A stretch of DNA of 64,000 nucleotides from Podocnemis expansa. Lineage: Eukaryota; Chordata; Testudines; Podocnemididae. The notes below the pieces were generated by a model. It was not told the DNA's origin. It did no database searches and saw only the letters and a list, made by a program, of their open reading frames with translations. Position numbers and translations under genes: made by a program. This document shows, in pieces, positions 47,406 through 58,155 of this stretch. The number at the start of each line of letters is the position of its first letter. The first letter of the stretch is position 1. The DNA lies in NCBI GenBank assembly GCA_007922195.1, contig ML682013.1, positions 21,764,645 through 21,828,644 on the forward strand, given 5' to 3'.

Positions 47406-47613
47406 AGAAGGAACTGAGGAGGGGCGGGTCGGCTCGTGGCTATATAGGCAGTGGCGGCGGCGCCACTCCAGGGGGCGCCACAGCCGACCCTACGGGTACT
47501 CTAGGGGAAAAATTTCCGGTGTGCCGTGCACGGGGCGTGCAGACACCTACTAAGGAATGGCCAGGAGCACACCTCTCGAAGAACACCGGTTACAGGCAAG
47601 TAACCTCTTCTTC
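47406..47613 (-). repeat. Right ITR of DIRS
   Basis: 47406-47560 is the inverted copy of the left ITR. 47561-47613 is the unique right end, mirrored in the ICR, with terminal 'aagtaacctcttcttc'. Confidence 0.95.
47441..47446 (-). promoter_or_regulatory. TATA box in the right ITR, antisense
   Basis: The inverted copy of the left TATA box points into the element on the minus strand and could drive antisense RNA over the recombinase and RT genes. Confidence 0.4.
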
Positions 47614-49339
47614 AAACTAGCAGCCTACAAATATCCATTGTTAATTGGAACCTGTGCCAGGAAGCTAACCAGATTATTGATGCCTATTACATTATTTTTC
47701 CCCCCCCAGTTTAATTTCAGTGTTGACAAATGCTAGGTGATTGAACATCGTAAGAAATAATCTGACCTGTTTAAAAACATTGTTTTCTAAGTTAACTAAC
47801 TTTTCAAGAACAAAACATCTGGCAGCCACTGTGCTTCATCTGAACAGTGTTTATTTGTTGTCGAAAAACCAAACAAAACATTTGAATGTACTATAAAGAA
47901 TGGTTTCAGAAGTAACAATTACTGTTACTTAGTATTTTGAAATGGACAAAAATGTGCCTGGTACCTCACAATACCAGTAAGAAGATATATTTCCTTGCCA
48001 AAAGAATGTATAGACGAATAAGATATGATGTAACAAAGGTGTGAAAGTATTTAATGAAATATTAGGTAGGAACCTGGGGGGGTGTTTTGAAGGAAAATGA
48101 AACCTCAATAAGATTGTGTGGTTATTTCCATTGGACCCTCAGTAAGTCATTCCATTTAGGTACGTCTGACCTTTAGTGTAAGAAAACTTGGTCCTTGAAA
48201 TGCATACCTATACCTTAGTTCCGGTATCCATAATGAAATCCTTAAAGTCACCTGTTTATTAGAACTGGTGTAAAAACAGAATTCCTCTTTCATTTTGTCC
48301 TGAATTGAGACAAAACGTAGAAATCTTGGAATTTTTTGTAAAATGAAATATATTCTCTGAAGTTTTGTTTTGGCCTTTTAATATTGCTTATTCTTCAAGC
48401 ATGTCACTGTGAATATCACTGTTAGTGGACATGTGTCTCATGCATGTGAGACTGGAGTCCTTGAACTATCAGTTTCCCTCAGAGCCTGCTTATGCTCTCA
48501 TATTAGGCCATACAGTGTAGTATAGTTGTGACTCTCCCTTAGTTCCCTCTTGTCACACATGGCTATGACATGGAACCTCTCAAGTGTCTGACCTACTTAG
48601 TCATTAGCTCTGGCTGCATCTTCTCATAATTCTTCAAAACTTAAAGATGTCTTTTGATCCATTGACAAAGAATTGCCATGAAGGAAACTGATCATTCTGG
48701 ACTGAATATCAATGGTCAATGGTTCCTGTTCAGGGCATTTTAACATGGTCGATTCTGGATCTGTGGGCTTCAAGCCCTGCCCTTTCTGTGATATTAATTA
48801 CCCTGAAACAAGTTTACAGAATGTTTGTTCATTAAGAAAAATATTTAAAAGTTTAAACATTATCTCAGTTTATGGAATTATTTTAATTGCATAATCAGTT
48901 AATAGCTAAACAAACCATATTATGGACTATTTGTAATAATGGGACATTTATTGATGTTCATTTTTCATTTAAACTTATTTTATTGACCACATATGAAGAA
49001 TAAGGGGAGCAGAACAACCATTGAAATAAAATAACTAATTTTCTACTAATATCGTATTGCCTACTAAGGGCCAATAAGAACACAGAAGATAAATACCAAT
49101 CTCTGTTTTTATTAAAACATCTTGTATTAAAAGATCAATGATTTGTGAAGTCAAACACTCAAAAGTTAAGAAATGCCAAATTTACAGTTGAAACATTTAG
49201 CTCCATTGCACAGACAACTCTGTCAGTTAATTTAATTAAGTAACTAATAGTACCAGACTCTGTTAGGCCCTATATCAGCCAACCAGTATAGCGAATGGAG
49301 CACCTATTTTGTCAATGGATTTTGCAGGTATTTTCTGGG
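47614..49339. other. No gene recognised
   Basis: AT-rich flank of the DIRS insertion. A C8 run lies at about 47700-47707. Nothing assignable. Confidence 0.4.
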
Positions 49340-49480
49340 CAATAAGAACAGCCATACTGTGTGAAACCAATGGGGTCCATCCAGCCAAACAATTTGTCTT
49401 CTGTCAGTGGACAATGCCAAGTGCTTCAGAGGGAATGAATGGAACAGCTGATTGTCAAGTGATGCCTCCTCTTGGCCATG
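49340..49480 (+). repeat. Dispersed repeat, third copy
   Basis: AATAAGAACAGCCATACTGT, then 'ccaatggggtccatccagcc' and 'cagagggaatgaatggaaca'. The same family as 27474 and 34936, same orientation; related sequence may run on to about 49690. Confidence 0.65.
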
Positions 49481-50039
49481 GGTAATGCAGCAAAAAATAT
49501 TTGCACTTGAGAATCCTGGATCCAATTCCAGATGTGGGAAGGGAGTTTACTAGTGTTTATACACAGTTTTGCTGCATCTCCCCTAATTTGTCTCCATCTC
49601 CTGCTTTCTTCCCCAGAGTCTGTCTGTTGTCCTCTGCTTTTGTGCCTTCCCCCACACATCTAGACCATCTAGTCTAACTTTTTCTGTCTCAAGTTGCCCC
49701 TGTCCTCATCTCTCCCTTGCAGTCAGGTAAGTCCAGATACTTCCTCTTAGTTCAGGCTCTCTGGGTGCCAGCTAGCTGTGGGAAATCTGGGGACATTGAC
49801 ATTATAGGAGAGTTTCCATGTTTTCATTTCTGAGGCCCAACCCTAGAATGGACCCTTGGCAGTGAAGAGGAGTCACTGCTAGAAAAGTCCTACTGAGCCC
49901 CTATGTAGTCTGCAGCTATGATGGATCTTGTATAACCTGTGGTCATTGTGTTATGTGCAGGGATCTTAGAAATCTGTTTGCCGGAGAAAATAATGGAATT
50001 TGTGTCTTGACAGAGAATCTTTAGTTTTACGTTTTGTGA

Positions 50040-50041
<2 letters not shown>

Positions 50042-50092
<51 letters not shown>

Positions 50093-50093
50093 C
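50042..50093. repeat. (GT)n with (GC)n end
   Basis: About 22 GT units followed by GCGCGCGCAC, an alternating purine-pyrimidine tract. ORFs over it are artefacts. Confidence 0.97.
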
Positions 50094-50155
50094 ACAAATA
50101 TCTATTAACTGCAATGGAATACAATTTATCTTATCTAATTGGGAGTGGGGCCAGA

Positions 50156-50405
50156 GCAAATAAGCAGAAATTCAGATACTCTGGAGAATGGGCAAAGTGC
50201 TGCAGCTTTTGCAGTGGAGCTCAGCCTGTCATTACTAAATAGGGGGACTTGGGTGGTCATCACAGAGCCCCAGCTCCCAGGTCTGACAGCTTGAACTCTG
50301 CTGTTTGGGCTGCCTGCAACTGACAGCCTGATACCCACCACTTGGGGCTGAAGCTCTTTGGTTACTCTCTGGATTATCTGGAGTTTTGCTTATCTAATCT
50401 GGGTC
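50156..50405. mobile_element. Possible Tigger/pogo-like MITE
   Basis: 'aaataagcagaaattcagat' on the left and, inverted, 'agataagcaaaactccagat' on the right form imperfect inverted ends of the kind seen in Tigger-like elements. The TA duplication is not verified. The interior is non-coding. Confidence 0.4.
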
Positions 50406-50698
50406 CTGGTCCTATTTAGATTGAATAATTAGCATGCCACTGAAGATTTTGGCTAGGGAAACTAAAGTTCAGGATTTCATTTTAACTGTGGAAATACATA
50501 GATTTTTATGGCTTTTTATCAGATATTTTTGTTCTTTGTTTTTTTTTATCATTGCATATTAAGATCCTTGGTTATAAGTCTCCCTCAGTGACAGATCCAA
50601 AGAGGATGCTGTCTGTTTCAACTATTAACTAGACAACTTGGCTCATTAACTCAAGCTGTACAGACTAAACTTTTAGCTCCCTGAGTTCAGTCTGTGGT

Positions 50699-51032
50699 GT
50701 TATGTCTACACTAGAAAAGCTTTGTTTGAATTTGTTAATTTAGTCCAAATTAGTCCACTGTGTTAATTTGAACTCACTGCCTTTAGTTCAAACTTATTAA
50801 GCTAACTGAGGGTTAATTCTTGTCTACATCATCCTTAATTTGAACTAACAATCAAACTAAGAACTTAGTTCAAACTAACTGGCAGGTCTTACTGGTTTGA
50901 ACTAATCTTTCGTTAGTTCGAATTGAAGAATTCCTTAGTTCAAACAAATGAAAGCCTAGTGTAGACAGGTACTAAATTAGTTAAAATTAAGCCTCCTTAA
51001 TTCTAACTAACTTGCAAGTGTAGACATACCCT
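50699..51032. mobile_element. MITE with TGTCTACACT ends
   Basis: Left TATGTCTACACTAG and right CAAGTGTAGACATACCC are inverted ends. The interior is non-coding and made largely of TTAGTTCAAA / TTTGAACTAA-like words in both directions. The superfamily is not settled. Confidence 0.65.
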
Positions 51033-52084
51033 ATGTGTGTTAGAGACAGAAAGAGAAAATAGAGAGACCCAAAGGTAGATTGGTCTATGGTTACCCTTTA
51101 TTGTTTGCTTCTTCCTTCTATGCTGTGTGTGCGCAAAGAGGGGGGTGCCTTACAATTTTTTTTTGCCTAAAACAGTATGTAAATACATACATTTCTAGCA
51201 GCTTCCCATAGACCCTTATTTGGTTAGAGTAAAAGCTATAAAATGAATATTAATTTCTATTCAGTGAATATAATTTTTATCCACCCCTTTTGTTATTTAC
51301 AGCTTTAACTTACAGAGCGCAGGCACTTTACCTTGAAACATATTATGTTTGGAAGAGAAATTACTAGAAATTCCTTAACAAGCAGTTTGCAAGAGAGAAA
51401 GGGGAGGGAAGGTGATAACACAGTTTTCCCATCAAGAATCTTGTGTGGGAGGGTGAAGATAGCATAGCTTTAGTTATGTTTTTTTACTCAGATGGCCACG
51501 AAGGGAGGAGAAAAAGGCAAGATAACACGTCTCTAACTAGAGTATCATTTACCAAAAAGCAAGGGTTGCCTATGCAGTAACCTGTTACAATGGTGATCTG
51601 TGGCTCAGATCAATCTGTTTGTTCAGCACTGATTTTTTTACTCACCTAAAATGTGTAATCAGTACTGTCAACTCCTAGGAGCTGTGAGGGGATGGCACAC
51701 ACTCAATGTAGATGGACTAATCAGAGAATAATACTGCAACACATGCGTGCCAGAGATGGTCCTTGACCCCTGACCAGAGCTGGACGGTGTAATAGCCAGA
51801 GCCCCTTCCTTGCTTGTATGACCAAGGCTGGGGCAAATGCAAGTGAATGGCATTGCAACCATTGTTCACCTTGCCCACTCCCACATTTTTGCAGTCCATC
51901 CAGCACCCATGATGCAGTCTCTGTCAGGCTTCTATTGAACATGTTCTAACGGTGATTTTTGGATGTTTATTCTTGTCCATATTTGTGTAGCTTTTCACAG
52001 AAATATCAAAAGGAACAATCTGATACCAAGAAGATGCCTGTCAGATTTCAAGCTCCTGCTTCAAAAGCACATACACCTTCAATG
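51033..52084. other. No gene recognised
   Basis: AT-rich, with small ORFs only (51668-51942 minus) of no recognisable type. Confidence 0.35.
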
Positions 52085-52550
52085 GTGGAAGGGACATCAA
52101 AAGGTCATCTAGTCAAACTCCCTGCTCAAAGCAGAACCAACTCCAACTAAATCATCCCAGCCAGGGGATGTGTCAAGCTGCATCTTAAAAACCTCTAAGG
52201 ATAGAAATTCAACCACCTTCATAGGTAACCCATTCCAGTGCTTCACCACCATCCTAATATCCCACCCAGACCTCCCCCACTTGAGACCATTGTTCCTAGT
52301 TCTGTCATCATACCACTGAAAACAACCTAGCTCCATCCTCATTGGAAACTCCTTTCAAATAGTTAAATACTGCTATCAAATCCCTAGTTCTTTTCTTCTG
52401 CAGGCTAACCAAACCTACTTTCCTTAGCCTCCCCTCATAAGTCATGTGCTCCAGGCTCCTAATCATTTCTGTCGCCTCCTTTGGTCTCTCTCGAGTTTGT
52501 CCAGATCCTTTCTGTGTTGGTGATGTGGAGGTATGGGGTAAAAACTGTAT
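52085..52550 (-). mobile_element. CR1 LINE, part outside the nested PLE (left)
   Basis: Minus-strand CR1 3' part; the plus strand shows 'ggaagggacatcaaaaggtc', 'cccattccagtgcttcacca' and 'tttggtctctctcgagtttg'. It is interrupted by the PLE at 52551 and continues at 54754. Confidence 0.88.
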
Positions 52551-53468
52551 CTATCTACTACCTAAAATCCATAAAAAAGGAAACCCTGGACACCCCATCA
52601 TCTCAGGCATTGGCACTCTTACTGCTGGCCTATCTGGCTATGTGGACTCCCTCCTCAGACCCTATGTTATCAACATTCCCAGCTATCTTCAAGCCACCAT
52701 GGACTTCCTGGGGAAAATACAGTCCATTGGAGAACTTCCTGAAAACACCATTCTGGCCACTATGGATGTAGAAGCTCTTTACACCAACATCCCACACAAG
52801 GATGGATTGCTAGCCATTAGAAGAACCATCCCAGATGATGCCACAGCACAGCTTGTGATTGAACTTTGTGACTTTGTGCTCACCCCACAACCACTTCAGA
52901 TTTGAGGATCATTTATATCTCCAAATCAGTGGCACTGCTATGGGCACCCTCATGGCCCCACAATATGCCAACATCTTTATAGGCAACTTAGAACAACGTT
53001 TCCTCAAGACTCATCCCAAAACACCTCTTCTTTACCTACGCTACATTGATGACATCTTCATCATCTGGACACATGGCAGGGATGCTCTTGAAGATTTTCA
53101 CAGAGATTTCAATAATTTCCATGACACCATCAAATTGAGCCTGGAACATTCCACACAGGAGATCCACTTTCTGGACACTACAGTACAAATCAGGGATAGA
53201 CACATCACCACCACCCTATACCGAAAACCTACTGATCGGTATAGTTACCTACATCCTTTGAGCTTCCATCCTAAACATACCACATGATCTATTGTCTACA
53301 GCCAAGCCCTAAGATATAACCGCATCTGCTCTGATCCCTCAGACAGAGACAGACATCTTGAGGATCTCTATCAAGCATTCTTGAAACGACATTATCCACC
53401 TGGGGAAGTAAGAAAACAAATTGACAGAGCTAGACAGGTTCCCCGAAGTCGTCTACTACAGGAGAGGC
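52551..53468 (+). pseudogene. PLE reverse transcriptase, broken
   Basis: RT of the Penelope group: 'LLPKIHKKGNPGHPIISGIG', 'LPENTILATMDVEALYTNIP' (motif A, Asp), 'SGTAMGTLMAPQYANIF', 'LRYIDDIFIIWTHG' (YIDD, about 53042-53053), 'EIHFLDTTVQIRDRHI' and 'LYRKPTDRYSYLHP'. It starts mid-domain. Two lesions are visible: one extra C in the C-run at about 52883-52886, shown by comparison with the copy at 15460, and a TGA at 53285-53287 where a CGA codon is likely (CpG decay). Coding then continues open to the nested insertion. The truncation, these lesions and the insertion make it inactive. Confidence 0.88.
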
Positions 53469-53480
53469 CCAAGAAAGAAT
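53469..53480 (+). repeat. Target-site duplication, nested PLE (left)
   Basis: CCAAGAAAGAAT, identical to 53865-53876. It lies inside PLE coding sequence, so the duplication dates the insert as later than its host. Confidence 0.9.
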
Positions 53481-53567
53481 TTTAAAAGGGATAGCCGTGT
53501 TAGTCTAGTCCAGTGAAAAAACAACAAGGAGTTGTGTGGCACTTTAAGACTAGCAGATTTATTTTTT

Positions 53568-53608
53568 GCATGAGCTTTCGTGGGAGAAGATCCCACTTCC
53601 TCAGATGC
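53568..53608 (-). ncRNA. Hammerhead-like motif, minus copy
   Basis: Same CTGAGGA - GTGGG/CCCAC - GAAA arrangement on the minus strand in the first arm of the nested insert. Confidence 0.5.
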
Positions 53609-53784
53609 TTGGAAGATGGGTGAACTTACAGAAAGGAATGAAACTAAATGCAAGGGGGTGTAAAACATAGGATCAGGTCATAAAGTAACTGCTCTGATTT
53701 GCTGTTACTTTATGACCTGATCCTATATTTTACACCCCCTTGCATTTAGTTTCATTCCTTTCTGTGAATTCACCCATCTTCCAA

Positions 53785-53825
53785 GCATCTGAGGAAGTGG
53801 GATCTTCTCCCACGAAAGCTCATGC
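53785..53825 (+). ncRNA. Hammerhead-like motif, plus copy
   Basis: Same arrangement in the second arm, facing the minus copy 177 bases away. Confidence 0.5.
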
Positions 53826-53876
53826 AATAAATAAATCTGTTAGTCTTAAAAGTGCCACACAACTCCAAGAAAGAAT

Positions 53877-54487
53877 GCAACAGAACACCACTAGTCACCA
53901 CATACAACCCCCGAGTCAGATTTCTGCAACAGATCATTAGGGACCTACAGCCTATTCTAAAAGATGATCCCCCTCTCTCTCAAGCCTTGGGAGATAGACC
54001 TCTCCTTGCTTATAGGCAGCCACCCAATCTTAAACAGATACTTACCAACAACTACAGATTTAACAAAAGAAGCATTGAAGCAGGCACACACCCCTGCAAC
54101 AAACCGTGCTGCCAAGTCTGCCTACATATCTGCACAACAGATACCATCATAGGCACTAATCAAGCCTGGTACTCCATCAAAGGCTCATTTACCTGCACAT
54201 TTACTAATGTGGTCTATACCATCATGTGCAAGAAATGCTCAAACACCTTATATATTGGACAAACAGGACGATTGTTGCGTAAAAGGATGAATGAGCACAG
54301 AGCTGATATCAGAAATCACAGAACAAAGAAACCAGTTACTGAGCACTTCCATCTTTCTAATCACTCGATGAATGATTTGTTAATGACTGTCATCAGGGAT
54401 GTGGCTGAGACATCAAGACTTCAAAGAGAAACAGGTGAACACGAATTAATATGCAAGCTAAATTCTGTGAAAGCAGGACTTAATTGA
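53877..54487 (+). pseudogene. PLE linker and GIY-YIG endonuclease
   Basis: The frame is open to TGA at 54485. It includes the linker 'IIRDLQPILKDDPPLSQAL', a Cys cluster 'CNKPCCQVC' typical of PLEs, 'IMCKKC', the nuclease core 'TLYIGQTGRLLRKRMNEHRA', 'KPVTEHFHL' and the end 'LICKLNSVKAGLN'. It nicks target DNA in working PLEs. Here it is cut off from its RT by the nested insertion. The ATG at 53852 lies in the insert, so it is not a true start. Confidence 0.88.
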
Positions 54488-54652
54488 GACTATGGGTTCT
54501 TTTCCCATTACAAAAGGTAATTTGACTTGAGGCTTCCCATGGTTTGAACGTAACAACTGCTCTTATTTGCTGTTACTTTATGACCTGATCCTATGTTTTA
54601 CACCCCCTTGCATTTATTTTCATTCCTTTCTGTAAGATCACCCATCTTCGAA

Positions 54653-54693
54653 GCATCTGAGGAAGTGGGATTTTCTCCCATGAAAGCTCATGC
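54653..54693 (+). ncRNA. Hammerhead-like motif in host PLE tail
   Basis: CTGAGGA, stem GTGGGA/TCCCAT, GAAA; one stem base is changed from the copy at 22902. Confidence 0.5.
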
Positions 54694-54753
54694 GAAAAAT
54701 AAATCTGTTAGTCTCAAAGTGCCACATGACTCCTTGTTGTGTTTTTCTTAAAA

Positions 54754-54845
54754 AAAAACTGTATGCCATACTCTAAATGTGCTTCACCAGCACTGAATAG
54801 AGGGGGATAATCACTTATCTTGATCTGCTGGCAATGCTCCTATTA
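54754..54845 (-). mobile_element. CR1 LINE, right part
   Basis: Continuation of the CR1 at 52085-52550: 'actctaaatgtgcttcacca', 'cactgaatagagggggataa', 'tctgctggcaatgctcctat'. Confidence 0.85.
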
Positions 54846-54849
54846 ATTT

Positions 54850-54868
54850 ATAGATAGATAGATAGATC
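54850..54868. repeat. (TAGA)n microsatellite
   Basis: About 4.5 units at the end of the CR1 piece. Confidence 0.9.
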
Positions 54869-57205
54869 GATCTTATAATGGAAAGTATTGAAAAGAGTAT
54901 TTAGCTATGAATGAAATGAAATATTTGAAATTACCCTTAGGGATTTATAGAGAAGTTGCAAACAAATTTCAGTTTTCCTGTGCGACAGCAAATTCTTCAG
55001 CAATGATATTTCTGATGACTTCTCTCATTGGTTTGGAACACAGTAATTAAAAAAGACAGTTGCAAGTCAAGTTTAGTGACTTTGTTTGATAGTTCATATC
55101 CTGTTTGCTAGAACTTAAAACTAATAGCAGTCAGTCACATCTACAAGTGGACTTAGTTCTGTAAACAATTCAAACAAATATCTCTCTGAATTGTTGGAGT
55201 CTGTTTTATAGTTGTACCAAGGAGTGAAAAATATTCATTCAAACATACTACATTGCATTAATTCGATCTTAATGTTTCATGATACTGTTTTAGGGTATAT
55301 AAAGGAATTAAAGCCAAATACACCTGTCAGTAGTTTCCCTAAAATTCTGTCCTCATTTGCCTACTGTTCTTTCATTAGAAACAAAAACTAAAGAAGGTTC
55401 AACAGTATTTGTCATTGTAAACCCTGCGAGCAAGGGCAGGCTTTTCATTATATGTTCGTACAGTGCCAAACACAATGTCCCTAATGGGAGCTTGCTACTA
55501 CTAATTATAATTAATTATCCTTTTCCTGTTAATTCAATCTGATAGGAGAAATGCCATTATAAATAAATCAGGTCTGGTTTAGATCCTTTTTAATCGAATG
55601 ATAATGTTTTTAATTGCATGTAATAATCATTAGCGTTTTCCCTTTATTTTATTACGTAGATTACATTTTTAAATGGCATGGAAGTAAAACATTTGGGGTC
55701 ATAGCAGCTAATATTCAAGTTTGTGTGAAAAATGATTAAAGATTCATGATGCAGAAGCAGCTTTCAGGTGGACATGTATTCTGACTTGTTTAAGACCCCA
55801 GAAATTGGTGTGTGTCCAGAATGGCGATAGGGGCTTGTAATGAAAATACAGTCATCTAATGAATTATATGGAGCCTTTGACCTCTGGCACTATAATGATT
55901 CTCTGCATAATCTGATTCTGTGGCTCCAAAGTTTGCAGCATAATTGTTTTTGTATTTTGTTGTTTAATGTGCAGTGGAATCTAAGCTTTCTTTTGTTTTT
56001 AAAAATAAAGTCTCTGCTTTGATGATTATCAATATACACTCATAGTGTCTCTTGGGTTTAGTTTGGAAAGAGACGTGGATGGACAAAAATGTATCTGATG
56101 GTGCTTTCCTGATTTCTCAGACCTGTCATTCTCTGGCCCAGATGCAGTTTAAACCATGGCAGCTAGTAATGGCACTTCAGGGGCAATCTGTCAGCTGAGG
56201 ACACAACAGTGCTCCTGACATGTTCCTTTCCTGAAATGCCCCCTATGCAGAGGTCAGGAATGGCAATGATGTAGAAGCTTGTTAAGTCAGATGGGGACTT
56301 TCTTGGGCTGGGAGATTTTCAGTCTGTGAAATGCAGCCTGTTTGCACTGCTAGTTTTGGCCAGAGTGGCAAGTGAGAGTATGCATTCAGTGTAAACCGAT
56401 GCAATTATGTTGGCCTGAGTTTTAGGACTGTTTGAAGCAATAACCTCTAGATCTGGGAACTCCCTCTTACTAGGGTGTTGTTTGTGAAGTCTAATGATAT
56501 AAACTTTAACTACTTCAGTGCTGAACGTTTTGGTAGAAACATCACATTAACAAGCTCCTCCATCCTTGGTGGATGTAGTGGCACGTATTGTTGGGGGATG
56601 CAGTGGGACAGCAAGGTTATCTCAAGATTTACTGGAGAATGAGAAATTCAATCACTTTCTCTAATTTTGACCTCATTTTGCTCCTTTCCAAGAAAAGGAG
56701 GAGAGGAAATGAAGGTCACTGAGCCATGTAATTTTTTTGCCACATGACATCAAAGTGAGCATCTGTTTACCAGCTCAGAGCACAATGCAAGACTTCTGTT
56801 TACACATACTCTCTAAAGAAGCAGTGACATGCAGCCTTTTTTTTATGTCTTACGATTTGCCTGATTCACTGTTGCTTCATCCTCCTGTTCGTGTGTCTTA
56901 TCCCTTTACTGTATCTTGCCATAGCCTAGATTGTGAGCGATTTGAATCTGGGTCTGTTTTTAGTGCATGTCTTGATTTGTGCCCTCAAGCAATAAAAGTA
57001 CAAATATATAATCATTAGCCCCTCATCATTATCAAAAGTTTCAGTGTCCTGTAAAAATAAAAGCATTTTGGGTGAGAATTACCCTATCTATCCCTTCCCA
57101 TTTATAAGCTTTCTAAGCTGCAGCTTTCCTGAACAAGTCTCAGGTACGCCTAGTCAAAAGAAATCTTCAGCACCTGAAAAACGTGGAGGAATGTTAAGGA
57201 AACAT
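54869..57205. other. AT-rich sequence, nothing recognised
   Basis: No supported gene or repeat family. Confidence 0.4.
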
Positions 57206-58155
57206 TGCCCATTTTTTATGTGTGCGATGGGTCATTCTTTCCAAAGTGGAGTAATTTGCACTTGTCTGTATTGAATTTCATTCTGTTTACCTCAGACCAT
57301 TTCACCAGTTTATCCAAGTCTTTTTGAATTGTGACCCTGCCCTCCAGAGCACTTGCAACCCCTCCAAGTTTGGTATCATTGGCAAACTTTGTAAGTGTAC
57401 TTTCTTTGCCACCATCAAAATGTTGATGAAAATATTGAAGAGAACCAGACCCAGAACTGATTCCTGCAGTACTCCGCTCATTATACCGTTCCAGCATGAC
57501 TGTGAACCATGGATAACTACTCTCTGGAAGCAGTTATTCAACCAGTTTTGCCCCATCTTATAGTAGCTCCATCTAGGTTGTACTTTCCTACTTTGTTAAT
57601 GAGAAGGTGATGCGAGAACATATAAAAACCTGTACTAAAGTCTGGATATGCCACATCCACCTCTTCCCTTCTATCCACAAGGCTGCTTATCCCATCCTAG
57701 GAAGCTGCCAGGTTGGTTTAACATGATTTGTTCATAACAAATCCATGCTGACCATCACTTAGCACCTTATTCTCTTCTAGATGTTTACTAATTGATTCCT
57801 TAATTATTTGCTCAGTTGTTTTTCCTGGTACAGAGGTTAAACTGACTGATTTATTCTTTTCTGGGTTTTTCTTTTTTTCCTGTTCATAGATGGGCACTAT
57901 CTTTGCTCTTTTCCAGTCCTCTGGGATCAGTCTAGTCTTCCATGATTTTTCAAAGATAATAGTCAATGGCTCAGATATCTTCTGAGTCAGCTCCTTCAGT
58001 ATTTCAGGGTGCACATCATCAGGCCCTGGTGACTTGAATTTGTCTAAGTAATTTTTAACTTGTTCTTTCCTTATTATCACTTTTAATCCTACCCCATTTT
58101 TACTGCTCTTGCTACATCAGGCATCCAGTTGCCACCAGTCTTCCCAGTGAAGACC
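57206..58155 (-). mobile_element. CR1 LINE RT region, decayed
   Basis: Minus-strand CR1 RT. 58080-57718 is open and reads 'YLDKFKSPGPDDVHPEILKE', 'PLTIIFEKSW', 'IPEDWKRAKIVPIY', then 'HLEENKVLSDGQHGF'. Further on, 'VVIHGSQSCWNGIMSGVLQE', 'SVLGLVLFNIFINIL' and 'KWSEVNRMKFNTDKCKLLHF' can be read in other frames. The YxDD-type motif and several frame joins are lost. 3'-truncated at 57206. Confidence 0.88.

Larger units (their letters stand above)
41704..47613 (+). mobile_element. Near-intact DIRS retrotransposon
   Basis: A 5.9-kb GC- and CpG-rich island with full DIRS layout: left ITR, leader, gag, RT/RNase H/methyltransferase-like ORF, tyrosine recombinase, ICR, right ITR. The ICR (47275-47372) is the exact reverse complement of the right end followed by the left end joined together, so the termini are 41704 and 47613. 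The junction sequence keeps four TTC units, two from each end, matching a head-to-tail circle. No target-site duplication is seen, as expected for insertion by a tyrosine recombinase. RT and recombinase frames are unbroken, so the copy is young. Confidence 0.95.
53481..53864. mobile_element. Palindromic PLE tail nested in the PLE
   Basis: A minus-strand tail (53481-53687) and a plus-strand tail (53702-53864) meet head-to-head around 'tgctctgatttgct'. The arms are near-perfect inverted repeats. Flanking 12-base duplications are identical. Leaving out this insert and one repeat copy makes the host frame continuous from RT into the linker before the endonuclease. Confidence 0.92.
52551..54753 (+). 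mobile_element. Penelope-like element inserted in CR1
   Basis: A 5'-truncated PLE starting inside RT and running through the GIY-YIG endonuclease to its 3' tail. The duplication AAAAACTGTAT at 52540-52550 and 54754-54764 flanks it, and CR1 sequence continues on both sides. It is broken by a 1-base insertion, a nonsense change and a nested insertion (53481-53864). Some of the terminal A residues may belong to either side. Confidence 0.9.

Noticed and set aside
41700..47620. Target-site duplication for the DIRS element
   Set aside because: Flanks 'cttgttg' and 'aaactag' do not match; none expected for a recombinase-integrated element.
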